The position numbers and the translations under genes are program-made. Below, one piece after another: positions 39,301 through 47,955 of a stretch of 64,000 nt of DNA. The notes below the pieces were generated by a model. It was not told the origin of the DNA. It worked only from the letters and a program-made list of their open reading frames with translations, and did no database searches. Numbering within the stretch: the stretch's first letter is position 1; each line of letters begins with the position of its first letter. Source of the DNA: Ancylobacter aquaticus (GTDB taxonomy: Bacteria; Pseudomonadota; Alphaproteobacteria; Rhizobiales; Xanthobacteraceae); NCBI RefSeq assembly GCF_004339465.1, contig NZ_SMFY01000006.1, forward strand, positions 62,001 to 126,000. The letters are read 5' to 3'.

Positions 39301-41275
39301 GCGCCTTCTCCATGCTGACGCGCCGGCCGAAATGACCATGGCCGAGGTTCGGCCAATAGCACACCTCGCCGAAGCGCAGCCGGACGAGGTCGCTCAGGCC
39401 GTCGCCCGTCATGTCGGCAAGCTGGATGCTCTCATCCGCGCCCGGCTCCGAGAAAAGCACGCGGGGGCCCGCGCGCTCGTCCCATGGTAGCGGACGGCGC
39501 AGCGCACGATCGAACCCCGCCTCGCCGCGCGAGATGTGGACGACGAGCGCAGCATCGGTGGTGATGATGATGTCCGCTCTTCCGTCGCCGGTGAGGTCGA
39601 TGAAGCGCAGGTCAGGGTCGTCCCAGTCGATACGCGGCATTGTCTTGAAAGGCTGGAACGGTTGCCAAGAGCCATCGCGACGCCGCTCGAAAAGCCCGGG
39701 CAGCGGCGACTGCCAGAAGACGAGGTCGGGCTTCCCGTCGCCGGAGAGGTCGAGTATCTGGCCGCCGATGCCGTTCGGCGCGCAACCGGGGCCAGGAACC
39801 GCTGCAAGCTCGCGCGCGGCAGCGAAGCGGGCAATGGGGCACGGTGTGCCGTTAGGACCCGGCAAGAGGTTGGCCGCGCTCAAATTCGCTCGGTAGGTCC
39901 AACTCCCCTGGCCACGCTCGAGGATTCCCGGCCGGCCATCGCCTTCGAGGTCGACCAGTTGCACCTTTTGGCCATCAATGCCGTTCGCGAGTTGATCCCC
40001 CGCTGCGGTCTCTACCGTCATCAGATCTGGATGGAGCGCGGCGGCAGCGTAGTCGAACTCAAGCGGAGGCATCGCACGACGCAGATAGGTTTCCGGCGCG
40101 CGGCGGCGATAGCCGACTTGGGTGACCGACGTCAGCAGGCTGTGTAGCGGCGCCGGGCCGCCGGGGAATCGGGTTTCGTCGGCGTAGGCGAGGTCCACCG
40201 AACGCACGAGGCAGTCCTCGCCGCAGGAAGATTCCTCGGGAAAATTATGGAACATCAAGATGCGGCGGCACCGGCGGTAGCTGCGCAGTTCGAATCCCGG
40301 CCGGCAAGATGAAAACGGATCAGGCCGCACCGCCCAGGCGCGGTCGGGTGCAGGGTGGGGCGCATCTGGATCGTGATCGCCATAGTCGAGGACCACCTGA
40401 TGGCGCCACAGCGTCGGCAGCCGAGCCGGCGCGCCCTCCGGGCTCAGATCGGGATACCACGGCGTCCCGGCGCTGTAGCGAATGCTCTTGAGATGTCGCT
40501 GCGCCGCGATGAAGCGCCGGTCGCGGTTCTGTTCATGAAGGGCGTGGAGATCGACGCCGGTATCGTCTTCCGCGACGTGGTCGTAGACGGCGAGATTGCC
40601 TTTGTCGTCATAAACCCGTGAGAGAAGCCAGGAAAAGCAGCGGCGGGGATCCGTAGGGTCGGCGATCCGCGAGGCGGGCGAGTCACCGTAGATCGAGGTG
40701 ATATTGGCTGGATCGATGACGCGCCAGAAGCTCTCATCCCCCCGCGTCGCGCACCATAGTTCGATACGGGCATAGGCCCCCTCCGTTCGCGGGCGGAACG
40801 ACGACACCTCGAAATCCCGGCCATGCAGACGAACCCGCCGGCGCAGGGGCTGATCGGTGCCGTCGAGTGTTCGCACCAGCGCCTCGGAGCCGGAAAGAAC
40901 GAATTCGTCGCCATCTTCTGGATCGAGGTAAGTCGGCAAGCCGCGATCAGTGCCCCGCGAGATCGCCGGACAGCCAATGCTCCAGCCCAGGCCCAATGGC
41001 CCGTTCCCGGCGCCGCTGTCATAGCTGAGGCTCAGGCCCGAGAACACGGGGCCACGCCCGGACGTTAGCGGCAGAGGCAAGGCAAGGCGTCCGGTCCCGG
41101 TCGCCGGGTTGACCGAAAAGGTCTCGCCTATCCCGCGGACCGCACCTCCGCCTTTTGGAAGGGATAGACTGGGGAAGACCGGCTGCTGACCCAGCGCCCC
41201 TGCATCCTGGACGCGTGCGTTGAAGCTCGCCGATGAGCTTTCTTGTGCGGAAGAAGAAGGCACAGCTGAAAGCAT
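33329..41275 (-). CDS. Tc toxin TcB-TcC fusion (SpvB, propeller, Rhs cocoon) with unknown C-terminal effector
   Basis: A 2648-aa protein. An SpvB domain opens it (about 25-330, GETFSVNPATGTGRLALPLP, GLGWSIGCPAISRGTDRG). FG-GAP-like repeats follow at about 440-735 (EGDGRPGI, SGDGKPDLV, TGDGRADII, TGDGLSDLV), forming the TcB beta-propeller. MidN/MidC regions and Rhs/YD repeats come next, and then the Rhs core at about 2198-2280 (RYRFLGRERDEESGLYHLGA, RYYAPWLGRWTSPDPAGL, YAGNDPIGLVDPGGL). After the core comes a variable tail of about 370 aa, the place of the encapsulated effector. It has an EHIWPVSHQR stretch near the start, an Ala-rich helical middle and a hydrophobic Gly-rich end (IPFVGMGAGATSAAYEA, GLVPVVGDVVDAG). 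The start at 41275 has GAGG 6 bp upstream. First gene of the Tc operon; the effector family is not recognised. Confidence 0.92.
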   Translation of the reverse strand: MLSAVPSSSAQESSSASFNARVQDAGALGQQPVFPSLSLPKGGGAVRGIGETFSVNPATGTGRLALPLPLTSGRGPVFSGLSLSYDSGAGNGPLGLGWSIGCPAISRGTDRGLPTYLDPEDGDEFVLSGSEALVRTLDGTDQPLRRRVRLHGRDFEVSSFRPRTEGAYARIELWCATRGDESFWRVIDPANITSIYGDSPASRIADPTDPRRCFSWLLSRVYDDKGNLAVYDHVAEDDTGVDLHALHEQNRDRRFIAAQRHLKSIRYSAGTPWYPDLSPEGAPARLPTLWRHQVVLDYGDHDPDAPHPAPDRAWAVRPDPFSSCRPGFELRSYRRCRRILMFHNFPEESSCGEDCLVRSVDLAYADETRFPGGPAPLHSLLTSVTQVGYRRRAPETYLRRAMPPLEFDYAAAALHPDLMTVETAAGDQLANGIDGQKVQLVDLEGDGRPGILERGQGSWTYRANLSAANLLPGPNGTPCPIARFAAARELAAVPGPGCAPNGIGGQILDLSGDGKPDLVFWQSPLPGLFERRRDGSWQPFQPFKTMPRIDWDDPDLRFIDLTGDGRADIIITTDAALVVHISRGEAGFDRALRRPLPWDERAGPRVLFSEPGADESIQLADMTGDGLSDLVRLRFGEVCYWPNLGHGHFGRRVSMEKAPRFADRTRFDPARLRLADIDGSGAADLLYLGEEGVEAAFNRGGNGFSDVQRIARLPDADLAAFVEVTDLLGTGTAALVWSSPRGDGRGHTVRYIDLMRGQKPHLLIGTRNNLGAETRVSYAPSTRFAVEDAQRGQPWMTRIPFPIHVVERTEAIDHIARIRTVTRLAYHHGHYDGEEREFAGFGLVEQWDSDEPRDGETAENWDTATWSPPVLTRSWFHTGALVEGREIAHRFAAEAWCEPSLRDPLRAEDRAAMRLSEPVIPPGLSAREMAEATRALRGTLLRSEVYAQDGSSRAGIPYTVTETSPAIVRVQPRGPNRSSVFAVRPRESLTLHYERDASDPRCSHELTLETDRFGNALRTVSVAYPRRPPTAAPEPSLAVGFQAMLGRDQGRVHITASERRLTEALDDPAAFPHAHRLPLVAETMTAAITGAAPAANRPGLTNRFSFEELDSLWASLWTGAHDEPAEQENAGDIDGTSPEPATPRRRVLSRLRTRYRRDDFTGLLPPGKLEPLALSGENWELVFTPELLAQVYGDRIGDADLQGAGYVQLADHSGWWRPSGRAFLSPGDGDLPADEAIEARAHFFLIRRTVDPFGSVARIHHAHDLMPDETVDPVGNSVRATIDWRVMQPFRTTDPNGNRVEVAFDALCRVVAIATRGDEGNALGGDLTGFEVDPDMEELAAFASDPAGRAHAAMGKASSRVLHDVFAYFRTRSQPAPTPCWTARLARERHAFGADPGLSDRVSVGLSHCDGFAREIQVKSLAEPGPVTPGGADVAPRWTCTGWTVFDNKGRPLRTYEPFFTGKAEYEPGKAEGVGVTTLYDPLGRPSAVLMPDKSWTKAMIGPWRQEVWDANDTTAIPDPRDDPDVGGAFVRLLGVAPEAFRSWRQRREAGEVGATAEARAAETDAAAKAHAHGATPDISHFDVLGEIALTVTEMGDRRIAGRTARDAAGRTLAVFDARLRRVTEHGSLLGGGRFLAGYDFIGRPLFRRGMDDGERRLLPDIRGNAVLAWDAMGHRIRHRYDALGRPTHRFVARDGVESLRDLSIYGETAPAGRNLRGRLWRAYDAAGLSESEAYDFAGNLLSAARHLARGWRVVPDWAALDGLTGAGALDAAAAPLLAPGERYVSLTRHDALGRAVQIVVPHREGMRPSVIRVGYGDGGLAETMDVWVRQPVAPDTLLDPATANRRVVRDCHHDAKGQRAWIRFGNGVELRHEHDPETFRLRRLTTDRGSAWPEAERLVQELTYAYDPVGNVTRVRDGADRQNAVYFRNRRVEPGQDFTYDAAYRLVAARGREHLGQTSGVAAAPTAADAWEEGRQRLPHPGDGLAMGTYLERYEHDDVGNIERVSHTADTGSWTRDYRYDAPSLTDAAVSGDRLTGMSVSGLPDVAFAHDGHGRMSSMPHLSLLLWDEQDHLVATARQAVNAGTPETTRYIYAAGGERVRKVTDRAAPADGDPRRRSEVIALGPIEIRRDYAADGTTVAVERETLHLAFGSERVAIVETRTAGVDPGPAQLWRYTFSSHQGSVSLELDEAGAVISFEEYFPFGGTSYQAVRSQTETPKRYRFLGRERDEESGLYHLGARYYAPWLGRWTSPDPAGLTDGSNRYAYAGNDPIGLVDPGGLAGRRAGVEGDIGPHGSQGHSGGIDPATGKYRLESEHIWPVSHQRESLRNPATGQSPIPDGRGHRADRRSPTAMVKEAVADTKTGGDLAALNAAKSEARAGGVTAATAAELTPEAGLRRLEAASVANGSTLSAGAEAAVIGQVDSLHTDADVRAFSRRAENNPLVGATTAEIDAAVNATPSSGQLTTIATEQKPRSTSVFKGNAEVAAAATTEAKVLAAGAEGLEVASKTAAKSAAKTGAKTVLKKLGTKALKVIPFVGMGAGATSAAYEASQGNMGSATLDVVGLVPVVGDVVDAGRLGVAVGEAADQLLGISDVAAEHGAAAEGVAKRVGLSTDNARIAGAVTAGLSAITVAPTMAVQRTVTGWFH

Positions 41276-41400
41276 GGAACCTCAGCACAAGCCGTAAACA
41301 AAATAAGGTAAGTAGACCTCATACTCACGATAATACCAGAATACCTTTAAAGGTAATTTCTGTATTTTTCTTCTGCTGCGCATGAATTTCAGATGAAAAT
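41276..41400 (-). promoter_or_regulatory. Leader/promoter region of the Tc toxin operon with a 14-bp palindrome
   Basis: This AT-rich leader precedes the operon. A perfect palindrome TACCTTTAAAGGTA lies at 41342-41355, 67 bp upstream of the start codon, and a TATTAT word (41330-41335 on -) could be a -10 box. The palindrome would overlap the -35 area, so a repressor or activator site is plausible. No known regulator motif is recognised. Confidence 0.4.
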
Positions 41401-41759
41401 AAATATCTGTCAATACGAATGTCTATTTCGCTCTCGTAGCGGATACCGCAATGGAGCAAAGGCTGGGTATCCCCCTGCCTTATTTCTCGCACGTTCCCGA
41501 ACCAGTCGCTCCCGGTCGAGGAGGGGGCCTTCCACCCGGTCCTTGCCGCGGGGGGGGGCAGCTCGTCATAGAGCCGCGTCGATGCGTAGGGCCTGTTGGG
41601 AGGTGATCGGCGAACTCCTTGCGTACAATTGGCCATCCTCGACGTCGCATACCACGGATTGTCCGCAGAAGGCCGTTGCGACGCCTCAACCCGCAGCCGC
41701 CTAAAGGGCAATCGGCATGGGGGCGCCTTCGGACTATGGCTAGCGACAGGCCTGACCAG
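41401..41759. other. Intergenic stretch, no recognised gene
   Basis: There are open frames on both strands (for example 41325-41837 on -), but none resembles a known family, has a good start signal, or is consistent in composition. The area joins the AT-rich Tc leader to an IS3 relic and is probably decayed mobile DNA. Confidence 0.4.
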
Positions 41760-42175
41760 GTCGGTACGCCTAAATACCCGCATCGATGCGGCGCGGGTTC
41801 TTGAAACGGGTTGCGAACATGGGCTGGGGACAGCCACAGCTCTCTACTAAAGGTTGTCTGACACCATGGACGCGGACTTCTGCATCGACGCGCTGTAGGA
41901 GGCCTTGTCCCGGTCAGGGTGGCCCGGTATCTTCAGTCCCGACTATTTCAGCCAGTTCACCAGCCCACGTTTCGCCAAGGTTTTGCTGGAGGCCGGGGCA
42001 CGATCTCCATGGATGGCCGCGGCCAGAGTGAATTTATCTCACGCCTTTGAGACCGTTCCGATCTCGGGCCGGGATCTACGGGTGAGGCACCTACTGCAAT
42101 CGCCCGGGCCCCACTCGACCGTCGGCGGAAGAACGTCTGAGGAGGCCATACGGCCAGCGAGGGCGTTGACATGAC
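41760..42175 (+). pseudogene. IS3-family transposase fragment (orfB)
   Basis: Pieces in shifting frames follow the order of an IS3 integrase core: MRRGFLKRVANMGW, then TMDADFCIDAL (a stop follows), FSPDYFSQFTSPRFAKVLLE, HAFET, and PHSTVGGRTSEEA near the end. In intact relatives these correspond to the D, DN-QFTS and RPHSSLGGRTP segments. Several frameshifts and a stop make it non-functional. Confidence 0.65.
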
Positions 42176-42381
42176 AGCGTGACGGACATCAGACCAATCT
42201 TAGACGAGCCGCCGCTCTTTAAGACAAATGGTGGACGCCTAACACCCTAGAATACATTTCAATGCCGCTAGAAGTTGAGTATTATTTCTTAGGACTTCGT
42301 CCGTCTTGCTAGAATGCCCGCATAATGGAAGCGCCCGTCAGGCGCGGCCAGTTCCATTCGAACAATTCGCGGAAGCGAGAA

Positions 42382-42555
42382 ATGACAATGAGAAAGTCCG
42401 ATCAGCATTACGGCGGCGAAGCCGAGAAGGGCGCCCCTCTAGTTTCTCAGGCGTCTATCGACGCTAGATTCCGTAGTATTAGGCGTAGTGTGCGTCACAT
42501 GCATTGGATTTCATTTGCCGCGTTGTTCATGTTGATACTGCTTTTGATTATTTAA
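42382..42555 (+). CDS. Hypothetical small protein with C-terminal membrane anchor
   Basis: A 57-aa frame beginning MTMRKSDQHYGGEAEKG. GGAAGCGAG lies 3-10 bp before the ATG, a good ribosome-binding site. The first 37 residues are polar and basic towards the end (FRSIRRSVRHMH), and the last 19 form one hydrophobic helix (WISFAALFMLILLLII), so a single-pass or tail-anchored membrane protein is likely. No family is recognised. It is the only frame between two IS3 relics that looks like a real gene. Confidence 0.5.
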   Translation: MTMRKSDQHYGGEAEKGAPLVSQASIDARFRSIRRSVRHMHWISFAALFMLILLLII

Positions 42556-42700
42556 ATGCAATATAAAGTTTCGACCGTGCCGCCGTCCTTTAATTCACTG
42601 AGTAATCCTCTCGTTTCAGTGGATTGAACCTGACCTGTCACAGTGTGTTTCATCCACTGCGATTTGGCGTCCGGCTTCTGAAGGACGGACAGAAGAAGCG

Positions 42701-43602
42701 ATGCGGTTCACGAAAGAGCAGATCATCGCGGCTTTGCTCGAGTGTGCGGCGGGCGCGAAGCCCGCTGATCTGTTGCGCAAGCACCGCGTACTGGAAGCAA
42801 CACTATATAACCGGAAGGCTCGCTATGGCGGCATGGACCGGTCCGAGGCCAAGCGCCTGAACCAGTTTGGGGATGAGAACGCCAAGCTCAAGAGGCTGCT
42901 GGCCCAGCAGATGCTGGATGCCACCGCATTCCGCTAGCTTCTTGCAATAAATGGTGGGGTCCGTCGCCACGCGCGAAGCTGTCGCGCATCTGCCGGCCGT
43001 GATGCGCCTGTTGAACGGCGGGCCTGCAGCATTGTAGCCGCTGATCGGGAGATGGTCCGCTACCGTTCCCACCGACCGTCGGATTTTGCCCTGCGCGCAG
43101 CTGCGCGACCTTACCAATGAGCGCAGGCTTCAGCTATCCATCGTCCGGCAGGCAATTGAGCACAACTGCCGTAAGGCGGCGGCTGTTCGTCCTTCTGCCC
43201 CGCACTGGCCCCCGTTCGGGATCAACAGCATCTATCGGTGCTATCGCGAGGAAAGCCTCGTGAAGCGAGCCGCGGACGAGACACCGCGCCGTTGGAACAC
43301 GGGCGCCGGTCCTCGTTGAAGCGAAGCCCGAAGCCCAATGCGCGCTAGTCGCTAAATTTCGTCCTTGACCAGTTCGCGTGTGGCCGCCGTTTCAGCATCC
43401 CGCGACAAACGCGACGTGTTTGCGCTGACATCGTCGACCACGTCACGCGTGAATGCCTTGCCACTATTGGCGACACGTCGATTTCGGGAGGGCGCGTGGC
43501 GCACGAACTGACGACGCTGAACGAGTGGCCGGGCAAGCCGGGCATGATCCTCTCTCATCACGGTACCGAGTTCACCTCGAATTCCATGCTCGTCTGAGCG
43601 TA
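42701..43602 (+). pseudogene. IS3-family element relic (orfA plus decayed orfB)
   Basis: orfA (42701-42937) reads MRFTKEQIIAALLECAAGAK through ATLYNRKARYGGMD to LKRLLAQQMLDATAFR, a helix-turn-helix plus leucine-zipper protein, complete except for its very end. orfB follows only as pieces: LRDLTNERRLQ and LYREESL-like text near 43,110-43,270, then DQFACGRRFS, VDHVTRECLATIGDTSISGG and RVAHELTTLNEWPGKPGMIL, with HHGTEFTSNSML at 43,560-43,595. The D-D-E order is recognisable, but the frame is broken repeatedly. Confidence 0.7.
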
Positions 43603-43675
43603 GGTCATGCGCGGCTTTACATCGCCAATGGCGTTGGGGTGCGGAACGATGCGGCGTAGTGTGGTGGCATTAGAT

Positions 43676-44088
43676 GAGAGCCATCGATGGTATGGCGTGT
43701 AGCCGCGTTTCCTTTCCTTTGGCGCGAGCCGGCTTGGTCCATAGTCCAGACACGCCTTTCACTTGCCAGCAGACCTGATTATGAAAATGGCGAATGTCGC
43801 CCTGTGCGTGCCATTTCTTGCATTCGCAACCAGTCGCTTTATCCCCATCCCGACCCGACTGCCGTTGCAACTGGTTGCACTGGGTGCGCAGATGAACTTT
43901 TAGCCTGACGAACCACATTGTGCTCGGTACGCTGAGGCGCCGACGGCTTCCCCGCTTCGACAAATGTCGTTCGTTGCAACTGGTTGCAATCCTTGTCGAG
44001 GAATTGGTGGGACATTGGGGGTGATGCGGACTGACGGCCAAGACGTAGACTAAACTACGGCTCTTTCGCTCGGCGTGGCCACTTCACG
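43676..44088. repeat. 468-bp-family repeat, copy R1 (cut by IS256)
   Basis: This copy contains modules C (GAAAGCCAT-like start, GCGCGAGCCGGCT), A (AAAATGGC and GCCATTTC inverted arms at about 43,776 and 43,830) and B (GTTGCAACTGGTTGCAC at 43,863 and GTTGCAACTGGTTGCAATC about 110 bp later), then most of module D (ACGTAGACTAAAC). It ends at CACTTCAC, where the IS256 end begins. It is the same family as copies at 45.4, 48.0, 48.6, 49.1, 49.6, 51.0 and 51.6 kb. Confidence 0.75.
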
Positions 44089-45414
44089 ATCGTGTCCCGG
44101 GCGTGGTGCAGGTCTTGGCTGAGGTGGTCGCCCGCGATGTTCCAGTAGGAACGGGTTTCTGAAACCAACGCCAGACCGAAAGATTCACCGAAAGCCACCG
44201 AGATGATGAACTTGCGCGAGCGCGTGCAGAAGTCCCCCGACGCTGATCTACTGCGCGGGATGTTAGGCTTTACGGGCGAGCGCCTGGCGGAGCTGGAGGT
44301 CGACGCCGTGACCGGCGGCCCATGGTGAGAAGGATCCTACCCGCTGTGCCCAGCCCCAACGGCTATCGTGAGCTGCTAAGCCGGCTTCCTCAAGGTCCGC
44401 CGGATGGCCGATAAGCCCTTGACTGCGGTGATGCCAGCCAAATCCGAAGCAATTGTAGCGGAAGCCTATGTGCAGGGCATCTGACGCGATCCGTCGATGA
44501 TCGGGTCAAGGCCATGGGCATGACGCGCATTTTTAAGGGCTAGGTGTCGTGGCAGTGCGAAGAGATCGACGACAAGGTGAAGCCCTTTCTGACCAGTCGA
44601 TCGAGGGCAACTGGTCCTATCTCTGGATCGACGCCAGTTACCTCGAGATCGGCGCGGCGGCCGGATCGTCTCCGTCGCCGTTGTCATCGCCATCGGGTTC
44701 AACCCCGAGGGGCGGGGCGGGGCGAGGTGCTGGGGCTCGAGATCGGGACCTCAAGGCGGGGTCGGTATGGACCGAATTCCTACGCAAGTTGACGCGCCGG
44801 GGCCTGCGCGGGGTGAACCTGGTGGTCTCCGATGCCCATGAAGGCATCAAGGCGGCGGTCTCGAAGGTTTCCGCGCCATCTGGCCGCGCATCGGGTGCAC
44901 ATCCGGCGTAATGCTCTGGCCCATGGCGGCCGCTCGCGACGGCGCGTCGTCTCGGACTTCATCGCCACGGCGTTTGCCCAGGACGATGCGCCCGCCGCGA
45001 GCCACCAATGGCGCAGGGTCGCCGACCAACTCAGGCCTACCGTCCCCAAGCTCGCGGTGCTGATGGACAAAGCTGAGACAGACGTGTTGGCCTACATGAC
45101 CTTCCCGACCTAGCACCGCGCCAAGCTTCACAGCAGAAACCCGCTGGAGCGCCTCAACGGCGAGATCAAGCGCCAAACCGAGGTCGTTGGCATCTACCCC
45201 AATGAGGCCGCCATCACCCGCCTCGTCGGCGCCATCCTGCTCGAATGGAAAGATGAATGGGCCGTCCTGTGCGCCCGCTACGTCACGCTAGAAAGCGCCG
45301 CGCTGATCAGCGATGATCCCATCGTCAGCCTGCCAGCCGTGGTTGCCTGACCAGCCCGGCCAAAACCGGCAGCGTGGTGCCTCCGAGAGGCTACACCACC
45401 AACAGGGACACGGC
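44089..45414 (+). pseudogene. IS256-family element, full length but decayed
   Basis: An end resembling CGTGTCCCGGGCGTGGTG lies at about 44,092 and its inverted partner (ACCAACAGGGACACGG) at about 45,397-45,412, which gives the element boundaries. The transposase runs from 44,202 (MMNLRERVQKSPDADLLRG) to TGA at 45,348-45,350. Frameshifts and stops separate its recognisable pieces: [49 protein letters not shown], and the tail SDDPIVSLPAVVA. The catalytic residues are in different frames, so it is dead. Confidence 0.75.
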
Positions 45415-45620
45415 CACACCCCACCCCAACAGGTTTGCCCGTTGCAACGGGTTGCACTGGATGCGCAGATGAACTCGTGGCCTGACGAACCACGTTGTGC
45501 CCTGCACGTTGAGGCGCCGCCGACGTTCCCCGCTTCGACGCATGTCGTTCGTTGCAACTGGTTGCAATCCTTGTCGAAGGGTAAGCGTCGTCTTGGCCCC
45601 ACCTATCGCGCGCCGGCGTG
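45415..45620. repeat. 468-bp-family repeat, copy R2 (module B only)
   Basis: It starts directly after the IS256 end, with the two GTTGCAAC boxes at 45,441 and 45,551 (110 bp apart). It is truncated shortly after the second box (CTTGTCGAAGG), where the IS66 upstream region begins. It shows that both IS256 and IS66 junctions fall inside this repeat family. Confidence 0.7.
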
Positions 45621-45655
45621 ATCGTTGATGTTCTGGGCCCCGAGGGCTTGGACAT

Positions 45656-46096
45656 ATGACGATTTCAGAGCTTCCGCTTAAATCCAGCGCTGCCGACCCG
45701 GTTCGGCGGTATGAGGTGTTCACGGGTGCGGGGCGCCGCCGGGATTAGTCGGCCGAACAGAAGGCGCGGCTCGTGGCGGAAAGTTTCGAGCCGGATGTGA
45801 CGGTGAGCGCGGCTGCGCGCCGCCACGGTCTGACGCCGCAGCAACTGTTCTTCTGGCGGTGTGAAGCACGCAAGACGAGCGAGATGATCCCAGCCTTCGT
45901 GCCGGCGGTCGTCGCGCCGGAGCCGCCTCCCGCATCTGAACCGTCCGCCCCACCGTCACGACCGGAGCGGCGTGACCGGCCACGTCGCGCCGCGGCCAAC
46001 GAGATTGAGGTCGCCGGCGCCCGCGTGATGATCGAGAGCGGGGCCTCGCCGGCGACCATCGCCGCGGTGCTCGGCGCGTTGAAGGCCTGGTTGTAA
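45656..46096 (+). pseudogene. tnpA: IS66 TnpA-like protein with in-frame stop
   Basis: The frame starts MTISELPLKSSAADPVRRYE at 45,656 and has a TAG at 45,746 in place of the tryptophan in RRRDWSAEQKARLV. It continues VTVSAAARRHGLTPQQLFFW, a helix-turn-helix as in IS66 Orf1/TnpA, to ATIAAVLGALKAWL. Only the single nonsense change is seen, so decay is recent. It is the first gene of the IS66 set tnpA-tnpB-tnpC. Confidence 0.75.
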
Positions 46097-46120
46097 TCGG
46101 CCGACCGGCGCAGCCGGGTC

Positions 46121-46447
46121 ATGGTGGCCACGAAGCCCGTCGATTTCCGCAAGGGGGCCGAAGGCCTGGCCGCTCTGCTGCGCGAGACGATGGGGCCCGA
46201 TCCCTTCTGCGGGATGGTCCACGTGTTCCGCGCCAAGCGTCCTGATCGGGTGAAGCTAGTGCTCTGGGACGGTATCGGCGTGGTGCTGGTCGCCGAGCGC
46301 CTGGAGAATGGCGAGTTCCGCTGGCCTATTATCGAGCACGGCGCGCTGCGGCTGACAGCGGCGCAGCTGCCGGCCGTGCTCGAGGGTCTGGACCGGCGCC
46401 GGGTCCATGAGCCGCAACGGACGACGACGCCGGTCGCGGCAAGCTGA
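46121..46447 (+). CDS. tnpB: IS66 TnpB accessory protein
   Basis: A 108-aa protein, open throughout. MVATKPVDFRKGAEGLAALL, FRAKRPDRVKLVLWDGIGVV and AERLENGEFRWP are the conserved core of IS66 Orf2/TnpB. The start may be the ATG at 46,121 or a few codons upstream in the same frame (the frame is open back to the tnpA stop). TnpB is required for IS66 transposition, but its biochemical role is not settled. Its neighbours tnpA and tnpC are broken. Confidence 0.85.
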   Translation: MVATKPVDFRKGAEGLAALLRETMGPDPFCGMVHVFRAKRPDRVKLVLWDGIGVVLVAERLENGEFRWPIIEHGALRLTAAQLPAVLEGLDRRRVHEPQRTTTPVAAS

Positions 46448-46490
46448 AAAACCCTCGCAAACGACTGGCGAATATGATTGAATCGGTGTC

Positions 46491-47955
46491 ATGGCGTCAC
46501 TCCGCTCCGAGCTTCCCCGTGATCCCGAGACGCTCCAGGCGATGCTGATCGCACGGGACGCGGAGATCGAGCGACTACGTCAGATCATCAAGGAATTGCA
46601 GCGCCATCGCTTCGGCCGTCGCGCCGAGACGCTACCCGAGGACTAGCTTCCCCTCGCCCTGGAAGAGGTCGAGCAGGTGGAGGCCGCAGGTTTTGCGGCA
46701 TCTGAGGGGAACGCGCCGGCGACAAAGGCCGAGCGGGTCGCAAAGCGTCGTGCAAACCGCGGCGCGTTGCCCGCCCATCTGCCGCGCATCGAGACGGTGG
46801 TCGATATCGAGAGCGATGTCTGCCCCTGCTGTTCCGGCCGGCTCCACCGCATCGGCGAGGACGTGGCCGAGCGGCTCGACATCGTGCCGGCGCAGTTCCG
46901 CGTGTTGGTAGTGCGCCGGCCGAAATACGCCTGCCGGTCCTGCGAAGACGTCGTGGTGCAGGCACCCACGCCGGCTCGGCTGATCGAGGGTGGTATCCCG
47001 ACCGAGGCGACGGTCGCCCCAGGTTCTGGTCTCAAAATACGCCGATCATCTGCCGCTGTACCGTCAGGCCCAGATCTACGCCCGTCAGGGTGTCACGCTC
47101 GATCGTTCGACGCTTGCCGACTGGGTCGGGCGCGCGGCCTTCCTGCTGCGCCCCGTGCACGAGCGGATGCTGGCGATGCTGAAGGCTTCGCCGAAGCTGT
47201 TCGCCGACGAGACCACGGCGCCGGTGCTCGATCCCGGACGGGGCCGGACCAAAACAGGTCAACTCTTCGCCTATGCCCGCGATGACCGGCGTTGGGGAGG
47301 CGCGGATCCGCCCGCCGTCGCCCATGTCTATGCGCCCGACCGAAAAGGGGAGCGACCGATCGCCCATCTCGATGGGTTTACGGGCATCCTGCAGGTCGAT
47401 GGCTATGGCGGCTACAAGACGTTGGCCGGACGCAACGCGGTCAGCCTGGCGTTCTGCTGGGCGCATGTTCGGCGGCGCTTCTACGAGTTGGCCCAGACCG
47501 GCTCCGCGCCGATCGCCAGTGAAGCCCTGCTACGCATCGCCGACCTCTATCGCGTCGAGGCCGATATCCGTGGCCGCACCCCGGAGGAGCGCCGGGACGC
47601 ACGGCAGCAAGGGAGCAAACCGATCATCGACGCCCTCGAGCCGTGGCTATGGCAAAAGCTCGCCTTGATCAGCCAGAAGACCAAGCTCGCCGAGGTGATC
47701 CGCTGCGCGCTCTCGCGCTGGGCGGGGCTCTGCCTCTTCCTCGACTACGGGCGCATCGAGCTCGACAACAACATCGTCGAGCGATCCATCCGCCCCCTGG
47801 CCCTGACCCGGAGAACGTTCTGTTCGCCAGCTCCGACGGCGGTGCCGAGCACTGGGCCGTCATCGGCTCGCTCGTCGAAACCTGCAAGCTGGATGGCATC
47901 GATCCCCAAGCCTACCTCAAGGACATCATCACCCACATCGTTAACGGCCAATGGA
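46491..47955 (+). pseudogene. tnpC: IS66 transposase TnpC with stop and two frameshifts, 3' end lost
   Basis: The gene starts MASLRSELPRDPETLQAMLI. A TAG at 46,644 follows HRFGRRAETLPED, and the zinc-finger-like CPCCSGRLHRIGEDV and RRPKYACRSCEDVVVQ come next. The frame shifts at about 47,030 and continues KYADHLPLYRQAQIYARQGV, the catalytic region with FADETTAPVLDPGRG, VDGYGGYKTLAG and FCWAHVRRRFYEL, and ELDNNIVERSIRPLAL. It then shifts again near 47,810 to FASSDGGAEHWAVIGSLVET. Similarity ends at IVNG (about 47,945), where the 468-bp-family repeat takes over. Confidence 0.8.
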
